Part shown: positions 9,151-15,833 of the stretch, in pieces
Layout: every line of letters starts with the position of its first letter
Position numbering within the stretch: position 1 is the stretch's first letter
From: Cryomorphaceae bacterium 1068
GTDB lineage: Bacteria > Bacteroidota > Bacteroidia > Flavobacteriales_D > Cryomorphaceae
DNA length: 64,000 nucleotides
Direction: 5' to 3'
NCBI GenBank assembly: GCA_027214385.1
Contig: JAPVXR010000010.1
Span: 62,001-126,000, forward strand
Made by a program: the position numbers and the translations under genes
The notes under the pieces: model-generated
The model's input: the letters and a program-made list of their open reading frames with translations, nothing else
Databases searched by the model: none
Told to the model about the DNA's origin: nothing

Positions 9151-9186
9151 AAAAACGGAGCTTGTGGCTCCGTTTCAATTCTTTTT
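9151..9186. terminator. Bidirectional intrinsic terminator
   Basis: A perfect 9-bp stem, AAACGGAGC (9153-9161) with GCTCCGTTT (9167-9175), has a 5-base loop. On the minus strand the stem runs into TTTTT, which ends the 38-codon mini-gene transcript; on the plus strand it is followed by a broken T tract. It separates the mini-gene from the efflux leader gene. Confidence 0.8.
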
Positions 9187-9211
9187 TCAGTAAGTAGGAT
9201 AAAGTGACTAA

Positions 9212-9328
9212 CTAGTCGTACTTCCCTTTTGCGTTTTTCTTGGCCTTTTTTTCAGCGCGTTTTTCCATCATAGACTTAACGGGGGCTTTCTTGGCGCTAT
9301 TCTTTTGGATGTTTTTTTCTTTTGCCAT
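9212..9328 (-). CDS. 38-residue lysine-rich mini-protein
   Basis: Translated by hand, this frame encodes 38 residues: MAKEKNIQKNSAKKAPVKS followed by MMEKRAEKKAKKNAKGKYD, then TAG. About 40% of the residues are Lys or Arg. It has its own candidate promoter at 9380-9405 and its own terminator at 9151-9175, so it looks like a self-contained transcription unit. Such a short basic protein would be expected to bind nucleic acid or ribosomes (inference). It is below the size limit of most gene callers. I do not know a named family. Confidence 0.6.
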   Translation of the reverse strand: MAKEKNIQKNSAKKAPVKSMMEKRAEKKAKKNAKGKYD

Positions 9329-9370
9329 CTCAGTAATCGTTAGAGATATTAAGGCATTCAATAGTTTGAA

Positions 9371-9405
9371 ATACCTATATAAAGGTATGTAAAAGACCGG
9401 TTCAA
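9371..9405 (-). promoter_or_regulatory. Promoter of the mini-gene overlapped by an 18-bp near-palindrome
   Basis: On the minus strand TACCTTTA (9380-9387) matches the Bacteroidota -7 element except for the last base, and a TTG (9403-9405) lies 15 bases upstream as a -33 element. The -7 box sits inside ATACCTATATAAAGGTAT (9371-9388), a palindrome with only one unpaired position pair, so it could be an operator. Confidence 0.45.
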
Positions 9406-9473
9406 TAATCTATCTATCGAAAAATATTTAAGCGAAAAAAATCAGCCAAAAAAAAGGATGACCACCACTAATT

Positions 9474-9887
9474 TTAGTGTGGCAGTCGCTTTAAGAGAGC
9501 TCCGTAAGCGTATGTACCCAGAGCAGCGGCAGTAATAACTACGATGAAGACCATATATCCGTAACCAAAGTTGACAAACATGGGACCGGGACAAGCTCCT
9601 GTGAGGGCCCAGCCCATTCCGAAAATGGTTCCACCGATGATGTAACGTCTCCACGTTTTTGCCTTATCGTTGAATACAATGGGCCTTCCGGCAATGTCTT
9701 TCAGGCTCATCTTTTTGATTATCATATGGGCGATTACCCCTATGATGACAGCCGTACCGATAATGCCGTACATGTGGAATGCTTGAAATCGGAACATCTC
9801 CTGAATTCTGTACCACGATATGGCTTCAGATTTCGTCATAACGATTCCAAAAAGGATTCCTGCCAGTACGTATTTGATTGCTTTCAT
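9474..9887 (-). CDS. YeeE/YedE-family sulfur transporter, C-terminal half (DUF6691)
   Basis: This 137-residue integral membrane protein has four hydrophobic segments and the conserved core GGTIFGMGWALTGACPGP with C99. It corresponds to the second half of YeeE/YedE (TsuA-type) thiosulfate transporters, in which conserved cysteines line the conduction path. It begins 2 bases after the stop of the porin-like gene, so the two are cotranscribed; the partner half is the 186-residue protein at 11293-11853. The split into two small proteins is common in this family. Likely role: uptake or passage of thiosulfate or another sulfane-sulfur compound across the inner membrane. Confidence 0.83.
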   Translation of the reverse strand: MKAIKYVLAGILFGIVMTKSEAISWYRIQEMFRFQAFHMYGIIGTAVIIGVIAHMIIKKMSLKDIAGRPIVFNDKAKTWRRYIIGGTIFGMGWALTGACPGPMFVNFGYGYMVFIVVITAAALGTYAYGALLKRLPH

Positions 9888-9889
9888 AT

Positions 9890-11293
9890 TTAAAATGTAA
9901 AGTTCGTAATGATGTTAAAGTGATTGTAATTAGATTGATAGTAAACAATCTCAGATGGCACGTCTTCTTGAGCTTGCTTATGGACGTAAAGAAGACGAAT
10001 ATCCAAGCCTTCAAACCAGTTGTGAAAATGGTAGCACAGCTCCAAGTTCAGCTGATCGTAGTCGGCTATGCCGTATTTATTGTACTCGTAATTATCCCAA
10101 CCGGGGCCATCATAGTGGACGTAATCTACTTTAGCCGAAAGGCGATCGCTAAAGTCTTTTTTCAAACGAATATCATAGAGCTGACCATTGCCCGTACCTT
10201 CTATCCTACCGCGAGATACGGTAGCAAAAAAGTTCTCTCTACCCCACTCCCTTGGAAAGAGAAAACGACCTTGATCATTTAAGGTTAAGGCATTAAAACT
10301 TAGATCAAAACCTTTGTACTTAATTCCTGCTTGCCCCCCAATTCCTTTGGAACGATCTCCTGAACTCACATAGGAATGATCCTCATCCTCATTCCCACCT
10401 TCGCCAATTTTATCTTGCAGCATTGCTTCAATACCTCCGTAAATGGAGACATTTTCACTCAAGGGAGTCTCGCCTTCAATCTTACCGTAAAAAGTACTTA
10501 CAAGGTTGTGAGCGTGATAGTACCAACCTGAGGCTTTCAAATGTGAGTTAAACTTATGCTCGAATCCCAAGATGGCCAAGCCACTGCTGGAAATGTGCTC
10601 GTGATAGTGAGCAGTGTCTCCTTCAGGTGTAAATCCTTCAGCACTGATACCTACGGATTCTTCTAAAGAATACCATTCAACAGTGCTTCTCGGAGAGACA
10701 TGGGTGATCCACATAGCGTTGATCCGAGTATTTTTAATCTCATTGAATTCCATCGTTAAGCCTTGAAAAGCGTACGGTTTCATTCTACCATCCGTTAGGT
10801 TAACAAAAGGTGTTTCAATTACTTGCCGCCCATAAGAAACAACCGATTTGCCAAAGTGATAGGCCAGGAAAAGCTCTTCCAATCGATCCAAGTCGTGCTT
10901 ATTGGAAGGATTTTGCACATCAAAGAGTTGAAGCTCAAAAGCAGGGTATCTCCCTGCTATGGGGTCTTTCACGTCTAAATCACTGCTGAACAAGTCGAAT
11001 GAAAAAATCCCACCGATTCCCAACTCAAAGCCTTTGAATCTGGCTGTTCGAAAATCGATTCGCATACCGATTGCATTGGCATATTGCGTATCAAAAGGCC
11101 CGGTATGGTCAGTCAGCATGAAATAATTGCGAACATGACCTCCCCAATGTCCATGGGTAAAGAATTCCCTCAAGCTATGGATCTGCTCGCGTACTCGAGA
11201 GCTATCCACTCTGGAGGGATGATCCTGATGGTGTTGAGCCATCATAGGAACCGCAGAGATGAGGATCAATATGGACAAAATGAGCCGCTTCAT
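9890..11293 (-). CDS. Outer-membrane porin-like beta-barrel (OprD-like), His-rich N-terminus
   Basis: A 467-residue protein with a signal peptide (ILILISAVPMMAQ) followed by a His-rich mature start (HHQDHPSR) and FFTHGHWGGHVRNYFM. The remainder alternates short amphipathic strands (ELGIGGIFSF, KGFDLSFNALTLND, LNLELCYHFHNW) and ends in an aromatic residue (ITNFTF), as outer-membrane barrels do. The R-N-Y-F pattern near the N-terminus recalls OprD-type porins. Its ATG overlaps the stop of the YeeE half by one base (TAATG at 11291-11295), and the other YeeE half follows after 2 bases. It is probably the outer-membrane port for the sulfur substrate (inference from operon position). Confidence 0.72.
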   Translation of the reverse strand: MKRLILSILILISAVPMMAQHHQDHPSRVDSSRVREQIHSLREFFTHGHWGGHVRNYFMLTDHTGPFDTQYANAIGMRIDFRTARFKGFELGIGGIFSFDLFSSDLDVKDPIAGRYPAFELQLFDVQNPSNKHDLDRLEELFLAYHFGKSVVSYGRQVIETPFVNLTDGRMKPYAFQGLTMEFNEIKNTRINAMWITHVSPRSTVEWYSLEESVGISAEGFTPEGDTAHYHEHISSSGLAILGFEHKFNSHLKASGWYYHAHNLVSTFYGKIEGETPLSENVSIYGGIEAMLQDKIGEGGNEDEDHSYVSSGDRSKGIGGQAGIKYKGFDLSFNALTLNDQGRFLFPREWGRENFFATVSRGRIEGTGNGQLYDIRLKKDFSDRLSAKVDYVHYDGPGWDNYEYNKYGIADYDQLNLELCYHFHNWFEGLDIRLLYVHKQAQEDVPSEIVYYQSNYNHFNIITNFTF

Positions 11294-11853
11294 TATCCTA
11301 AGATCAATGGCAATAAAACAAAAGTTGAAAACAAGCCTCCGATGAAGAAACCGATCACGGCGACTAAAGACGGTAGCTGGAGATTGGAAAGTCCGCTAAT
11401 TGCGTGCCCCGAAGTACAACCCCCGGCGTAGCGAGAACCAAAACCAACAAGAAATCCACCCAGCACCAATAGTATCCAGCCGGATGGATCAGCCAAGGAA
11501 CTCCAAGAGAAAATCTCAGTTGGCTGCATTCCTTCAGGAGCACTCAATCCCAATTCTGCCAAATCGGCTTTTGTGGCCTCAGAGATCTTTACCCCTTCGC
11601 CGTTATTCATCCAAGTCGAAGCGATGAATCCACCGATAATCGAACCGACCAAAAAGAGGAGATTCCAACGCTGCGAGCGCCAATCAAATTTGAAGAACTC
11701 GCATTGTTTTCCTCCTCCTGTAAGGGCACAAATCGTTCTAAAATTGGAACTAAAACCAAATGATTTCCCGAAGTAAATCAGTATCAGCATTACCAAAGCA
11801 ATCACAGCACCCGAAGTGTACCACGGCCAAGGATCTTTCAACATTTCCAGCAT
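11293..11853 (-). CDS. YeeE/YedE-family sulfur transporter, N-terminal half
   Basis: This 186-residue membrane protein contains the family signature RYAGGCTSGHAISG with C146 and H150, plus C42 and C51 in ICALTGGGKQCEFF. At least four membrane helices are visible. It is the first half of a two-gene YeeE/YedE transporter whose other half lies at 9474-9887, with a porin gene inserted between. Gene ends are fused to the porin by a TAATG overlap. Expected function is inner-membrane passage of thiosulfate or related sulfur species, feeding or relieving the rhodanese and dioxygenase enzymes encoded upstream. Confidence 0.87.
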   Translation of the reverse strand: MLEMLKDPWPWYTSGAVIALVMLILIYFGKSFGFSSNFRTICALTGGGKQCEFFKFDWRSQRWNLLFLVGSIIGGFIASTWMNNGEGVKISEATKADLAELGLSAPEGMQPTEIFSWSSLADPSGWILLVLGGFLVGFGSRYAGGCTSGHAISGLSNLQLPSLVAVIGFFIGGLFSTFVLLPLILG

Positions 11854-11879
11854 AAATCTTTGTGTTTGTTAGTTTAGTT

Positions 11880-11917
11880 CAAAGACCCAAGTACGAAAAG
11901 TTGTACTTGGGTCTTTG
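11880..11917. promoter_or_regulatory. Perfect 15-bp inverted repeat between rhodanese and YeeE genes
   Basis: CAAAGACCCAAGTAC (11880-11894) and GTACTTGGGTCTTTG (11903-11917) form a perfect stem around an 8-base loop. Neither side is followed by a T tract, so it is not a standard terminator. On the minus-strand mRNA it sits between the rhodanese stop and the YeeE start, where it could be a processing or stability element, an attenuator or a protein site. Confidence 0.6.
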
Positions 11918-11944
11918 ACGAATAAATAAATTCAAAAATGGGCT

Positions 11945-12268
11945 CTAATAAGGCCATGACATTACACCGCCTTTTAGATTGAAGGCTGTAAATCCCTCAC
12001 CTTCCATAAAACGAACGGCCTGTCCGCTGCGATTTCCACTTCGGCAGTAAACATAGTAGTTCTTGTCTTTGGAAAGCTTCTTCACCTCATCACGAAAGTT
12101 GGGCGAGAAGAAGTCGATGTTTTTTGCATCGCCGATTTTTCCTTCGGCAACTTCTCCTGACGTTCTTACATCGAGAAGTTGAGCTTTAGGATCTTTATCC
12201 ATATTGGACTTAAAATCCTCCGCACTCAAATCAGTGAGTGACTTTTTAGTAAATGAGAAAATAGACAT
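11945..12268 (-). CDS. Single-domain rhodanese-like sulfurtransferase
   Basis: A 107-residue protein with one rhodanese domain. It starts with the usual LSAEDFKSNM helix and LLDVRTSGEV strand, and the active-site loop is intact as YCRSGNRSG with C75. It lacks a signal peptide and so acts in the cytoplasm, transferring sulfane sulfur between persulfide carriers and acceptors such as glutathione or cyanide. It lies between the persulfide-dioxygenase fusion and the YeeE transporter, all on the minus strand. The 53-base gap upstream holds a short hairpin and a TTAAA-rich leader also found ahead of the fusion gene. Confidence 0.92.
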   Translation of the reverse strand: MSIFSFTKKSLTDLSAEDFKSNMDKDPKAQLLDVRTSGEVAEGKIGDAKNIDFFSPNFRDEVKKLSKDKNYYVYCRSGNRSGQAVRFMEGEGFTAFNLKGGVMSWPY

Positions 12269-12283
12269 CGTTGCTTATTTTAA

Positions 12284-12316
12284 GTTTAACTAAACGGGAG
12301 TCATTTTCTGACTCCC
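12284..12316. promoter_or_regulatory. Hairpin plus GTTTA/TAAAC inverted repeat ahead of the rhodanese gene
   Basis: GGGAGTCA (12296-12303) pairs with TGACTCCC (12309-12316) around TTTTC. A T-rich tract follows only on the plus strand, the wrong side for the minus-strand genes. Next to it, GTTTAACTAAAC (12284-12295) is a near-palindrome. Together they make a structured leader between the fusion gene stop and the rhodanese start. Confidence 0.45.
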
Positions 12317-12321
12317 TCTTT

Positions 12322-13731
12322 TTATTTCAATGTAGAAGGGCAGACATATTCCGTCTTTGGAACGTCTGTTTCTGAAATTCCTTTAAAACCTTCTTGAACA
12401 TTGATAACGTTTTCGAAACCTCTGGCTTTCAATATCGATGATGCAATCATAGACCGATATCCACCTGCGCAGTGAATGTACTGCGGCTCATCTTGTGTAA
12501 AGGATTGCATGTTATCATTTATGAAATCAAGCGGCAAGTTCTTGGCATCTTTAACATGTTCAGCTTCAAATTCGCTTGGCTTCCTTACATCAATAACCAA
12601 CGGGTTCTTTGACTTGTATATCTCTTCGAATTTCTTCGGTGAAATGCTCTCGATCGAATCGACCGTTCTGCCGTCATTTTTCCATGCTTCAATACCCCCT
12701 TTCAAGTATCCAATCGCGTGATCGTATCCGACACGGGCCAGTCGCGTTACAGTTTCTTCCTCTCTCCCATTTTCGGTAATGAGTAAAATGGGTTGCTTGA
12801 TATCGGGAATCAGGGCTCCTACCCACGGGGCGAAATTTCCGTCAATTCCGATGTTGATCGAATTGGGTATAAAAGCTTTGGCGAAAGTCTCAGGATCTCT
12901 TGTGTCAAGCATCAAAGCCGTTGTTTCATTGGCTGCTGCTTCAAAACCTCCAGGGCTGAGCGCCTGCAGTCCACGATCGAGAACTTCATTAATACTCTCG
13001 TATCCTTCCTTATTCATCAAGGCGTTTTTCGGGAAGTACGAAGGCGGTGGTGCTAATCCTTCCGTCACCTCTTTTATAAATTCCTCTTTGCCCATATCCT
13101 CGCGGAGAGCGTAATTCGTCTCCTTCTCTTCTCCGATCGATCCAACGGTTTCCTTACGCATATTCTTTCCACATGCTGAACCTGCTCCATGGCCAGGATA
13201 AACAATCACATCGTCGGGCAGCGTCATAATCTTATTGCGGAGAGAGTCGTAAAGCATTGCCGCAAGTTCGGCCTGCGTCAAGTCCGATTTTACAGCAAGG
13301 TCAGGACGACCAACATCCCCTAAAAAGAGGGTGTCTCCCGAAAAGATAGCAGACTCTTTTCCTTGCTCATCCAAGAGCAAATAAGTCGTGCTCTCTAATG
13401 TATGACCAGGTGTGTGTAATACTTTGATTCGAGCCTTTCCGATCGTAAATTCCTCACCGTCTTTGGCGACGTGCGTGTCGAATTTAGTAACAGCGTTCGG
13501 ACCATATACTATAGTTGCCCCCGTTGCTTTAGCCAAGTCGACATGACCTGACACAAAGTCTGCATGAAAATGGGTTTCAAAAATGTATTTGATTTTTGCA
13601 TCCTCTTTCTCAACCTTATCGATGTATTGCTGCACCTCTCGGAGCGGATCGATGATTGCTACTTCTCCTTCACTTTCAATATAGTAGGCTCCTTGTGCAA
13701 GGCAGCCTGTATAGATTTGTTCGACTTTCAT
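12322..13731 (-). CDS. Persulfide dioxygenase-like MBL hydrolase fused to two rhodanese domains
   Basis: This 469-residue enzyme has an N-terminal metallo-beta-lactamase domain (about 1-245) of the ETHE1/persulfide dioxygenase type. Metal ligands are H54, H56, D58 (THFHADFVSGH), H110 (TPGH), D133 (SGDTLF) and H181 (YPGHGAGS). The first rhodanese domain (about 255-355) has LLITENGREEE where the catalytic Cys should be, so it is predicted inactive. The second (about 362-465) keeps C421 in HCAGGYRS. S. aureus CstB is a comparable dioxygenase-rhodanese fusion that oxidises persulfides and yields thiosulfate. Here it heads a sulfide-detoxification island with a rhodanese, sulfur transporters and a sulfite-type exporter. 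Confidence 0.88.
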   Translation of the reverse strand: MKVEQIYTGCLAQGAYYIESEGEVAIIDPLREVQQYIDKVEKEDAKIKYIFETHFHADFVSGHVDLAKATGATIVYGPNAVTKFDTHVAKDGEEFTIGKARIKVLHTPGHTLESTTYLLLDEQGKESAIFSGDTLFLGDVGRPDLAVKSDLTQAELAAMLYDSLRNKIMTLPDDVIVYPGHGAGSACGKNMRKETVGSIGEEKETNYALREDMGKEEFIKEVTEGLAPPPSYFPKNALMNKEGYESINEVLDRGLQALSPGGFEAAANETTALMLDTRDPETFAKAFIPNSINIGIDGNFAPWVGALIPDIKQPILLITENGREEETVTRLARVGYDHAIGYLKGGIEAWKNDGRTVDSIESISPKKFEEIYKSKNPLVIDVRKPSEFEAEHVKDAKNLPLDFINDNMQSFTQDEPQYIHCAGGYRSMIASSILKARGFENVINVQEGFKGISETDVPKTEYVCPSTLK

Positions 13732-13804
13732 TCTACAATTCTTAATTTTAATTTAACTACAAAGTTCGCTTTTCCACTCTCATAAAAACGTTGTCTACTT
13801 TACA

Positions 13805-14611
13805 TTAGAAGAACAACTCCTTCACCATGATGTAGACCCCCATGACTAAAACAAAATATCCAAAACCTTTTTTCAATTTATCCCCATCAATTTTCTTAGA
13901 TAAAGTGCTGCCGATAAATATGCCCACAACTGAAATACCCGTGAATATGAGGAGAAAGCTCCATTCGATATCGTAGTTTGAAATATCACCTAAAAATCCA
14001 AATAGGCTCTTGGCAGCAATGATGAGCAGCGATGTTCCGACTGCCATTTTCATATCTAACTTGGAGAAAATAACCAGTGCGGGGATGATGAGAAAACCAC
14101 CTCCTGCGCCTACCAACCCCGTAAGAAAACCGACTACAACACCTTCGAGAATTATACCGGGATAATTGAACTTCTGTTTTACCGGCTCAGCTGTTTCATC
14201 AGTAGCAGGTGTTTTCCTTCCTCGGATCATACTAAATGAAGCAAAAACCATCAAGGCAGCAAAAAGTACCATAATAAGAATGCCTTTGGTCACTTCAAAA
14301 TCACCAATTGTGATGAGCGAATCGGGAATAGCAGGAACGATAAACGCTCTGGTAGCGTAAACCATTGCCATGGAAGGAATTCCAAAAACGATTGCGGTTT
14401 TGAGACTAACCAAACCACGTCTGTAAAAAGAATAACTTCCCGCTAAAGAAGTGGTACCTACAACAAAAAGTGAGTAGGCCGTAGCCATCACAGGGCTAAA
14501 ACCAAACAGATAAGCCAAAACGGGAACAGTAAGTATAGAACCTCCACCACCAATAAGACCAAGCGAAAGTCCAATGAATAATGCCCCGATGTATCCGAAT
14601 ATTTCTAACAT
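13805..14611 (-). CDS. TauE/SafE-family sulfite/anion exporter
   Basis: A membrane protein of 268 residues from the start at 14611 (MLEIFGYIGALFIGLSLGLI). The two halves each carry the family signature: GLIGGGGSILTVPVLAYLFG in the first repeat and GLVGAGGGFLIIPALVIF in the second. About eight membrane helices are evident. TauE/SafE proteins are thought to export sulfite, sulfoacetate or related anions. A longer frame to 14638 is rejected because a -7 promoter box lies at 14636-14644. In this island it probably removes sulfite or thiosulfate made by the persulfide dioxygenase fusion. Confidence 0.9.
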   Translation of the reverse strand: MLEIFGYIGALFIGLSLGLIGGGGSILTVPVLAYLFGFSPVMATAYSLFVVGTTSLAGSYSFYRRGLVSLKTAIVFGIPSMAMVYATRAFIVPAIPDSLITIGDFEVTKGILIMVLFAALMVFASFSMIRGRKTPATDETAEPVKQKFNYPGIILEGVVVGFLTGLVGAGGGFLIIPALVIFSKLDMKMAVGTSLLIIAAKSLFGFLGDISNYDIEWSFLLIFTGISVVGIFIGSTLSKKIDGDKLKKGFGYFVLVMGVYIMVKELFF

Positions 14612-14635
14612 ACCTTTTTGTGCTCGTTGAAGGTG

Positions 14636-14644
14636 CAAAGGTCA
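14636..14644 (-). promoter_or_regulatory. Putative -7 element of the TauE/SafE gene
   Basis: The minus strand reads TGACCTTTG followed by C, a near match to the Bacteroidota -7 consensus TAnnTTTG. Transcription would begin about 20 bases ahead of the ATG at 14611, which excludes the longer frame starting at 14638. Confidence 0.45.
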
Positions 14645-14675
14645 GCAGAAAGAAAAGCTTCGGACGTGATTCGCG

Positions 14676-15329
14676 TCACACTGCAGAAACAAAGTCCAAA
14701 TTGATCACTCGAATCTCGTTTCTGTGAAGTTCTACAACTCCTCTCTGCTCTAGCTTTTTGAGCAAACGGGAAATCACTTCTCGAGCTGAATTAAGATCTC
14801 GCGCTACCTCTTGATGAGAGATACGCAATACATTGGAACGTCCCTCAGTCATTCGTTTAAGATAAAACACGAGCCGTTCATCCATACTTCTGAAAGCGAT
14901 ATTATCCAATACCTGAAGCAACTCATCCATTTTAGAGCGATAGGTCCTCAAAATAAATTCATCCCAGGATGGGTAGCCATTGAGCCACTTACGGGTAGAA
15001 TCAAATGGAATTGAAAGCAAAGTGACATCGGTTTCTGCGACAACAGTTATTTGACTTTTCTCATCCATTGCCGCACACATGATTGACATGGCACACGCGC
15101 TACCAGATTCTAGAAAATAGATGAGAAATTCATGCCCTTCGCTATCCTCCCGATAAACTTTCAACCTTCCATCAAGCACCAACATAGTGCTGTTTATGGT
15201 GCTACCGGCTTTAAGCAGAGTTGTTCCGGCTTCCACTTCTTTTTCAGTAGCGGTTGCAAGAATTTCCTCTTTCAGAGCAGGTTCTAATTGATCGAAACGA
15301 GCTGCGAATAAATTTTCTGTAGTGATCAT
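14676..15329 (-). CDS. Crp/Fnr-family transcriptional regulator
   Basis: A 217-residue regulator with an N-terminal cyclic-nucleotide-like sensor fold (FAARFDQLEPALKEEIL through FLESGSACAMSIMCAA) and a C-terminal winged helix (ISHQEVARDLNSAREVISRL). The sensor holds two Cys close together in SACAMSIMCAAM, which could react with persulfides or bind a cofactor. The ATG at 15329 was chosen over 15419 because a good promoter box lies at 15351-15358. It sits at the head of the sulfur island in the same orientation, so it is likely its regulator. Fnr-type N-terminal Fe-S cysteines are absent. Confidence 0.9.
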   Translation of the reverse strand: MITTENLFAARFDQLEPALKEEILATATEKEVEAGTTLLKAGSTINSTMLVLDGRLKVYREDSEGHEFLIYFLESGSACAMSIMCAAMDEKSQITVVAETDVTLLSIPFDSTRKWLNGYPSWDEFILRTYRSKMDELLQVLDNIAFRSMDERLVFYLKRMTEGRSNVLRISHQEVARDLNSAREVISRLLKKLEQRGVVELHRNEIRVINLDFVSAV

Positions 15330-15350
15330 ATTTCTATAAGTGGTAAAGTG

Positions 15351-15358
15351 CAAATATA
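15351..15358 (-). promoter_or_regulatory. Putative -7 element of the Crp/Fnr gene
   Basis: The minus strand reads TATATTTG followed by CAC, an exact match to TAnnTTTG. Transcription would start near 15345, giving a leader of about 15 bases before the ATG at 15329. Confidence 0.55.
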
Positions 15359-15446
15359 AAGGTTTGAATGAGGGTTTTCGAGTATGACAATGACACTGAA
15401 AAAAAACTAAATTTGTCATTAGAAATAACTACGACGATCCTCCCTT

Positions 15447-15830
15447 ATGCTGAACAGCGTTATCATTATAGATGATGATTCCATCTCAATTTTGGTTACT
15501 GAAACTATGATGAGAAAGAACGACTTCGCGAAGCAAATAATCACCTTCGAGCAACCTCAAAAAGCCTTGGACTTCTTCAAAACAGAGTATTCGTGGGATC
15601 AAGGCGCCCCTGAATACATCTTTTTGGATGTGGAAATGCCTGAAATCGACGCTTGGGAGTTTATGGATAGCTACAAGCAGATCGATCCTAGTATTCAGAA
15701 AAGAAAACATATCATCCTGCTGTCAGCAACGTTTAACCCCGATGACGAGACCAAAGCGCGCACCCACCCAATGGTGATGGAGCTCATTACAAAACCTGTA
15801 AATGGTCACATCCTGGAACGATTGAAGTAA
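15447..15830 (+). CDS. Stand-alone CheY-like response regulator receiver
   Basis: A 127-residue receiver domain with no output domain. The acidic pocket (IIIDDDS, D9-D11), phospho-acceptor D61 (YIFLDVEMPEID), the switch Ser in LLSAT and K116 (ELITKPVNG) are all present, so it should be phosphorylated. No kinase lies nearby. The stop is only 3 bases ahead of xseA, so the two are probably cotranscribed, which is an unusual partner for a DNA-repair nuclease. A close architectural relative with a lost Asp lies at 51163-51582. Confidence 0.88.
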   Translation: MLNSVIIIDDDSISILVTETMMRKNDFAKQIITFEQPQKALDFFKTEYSWDQGAPEYIFLDVEMPEIDAWEFMDSYKQIDPSIQKRKHIILLSATFNPDDETKARTHPMVMELITKPVNGHILERLK

Positions 15831-15833
15831 GGA

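Noticed and set aside
15388-15422. AATGACA and TGTCATT arms upstream of the receiver gene
   Set aside because: Short arms about 20 bases apart in AT-rich sequence; no support for a site.
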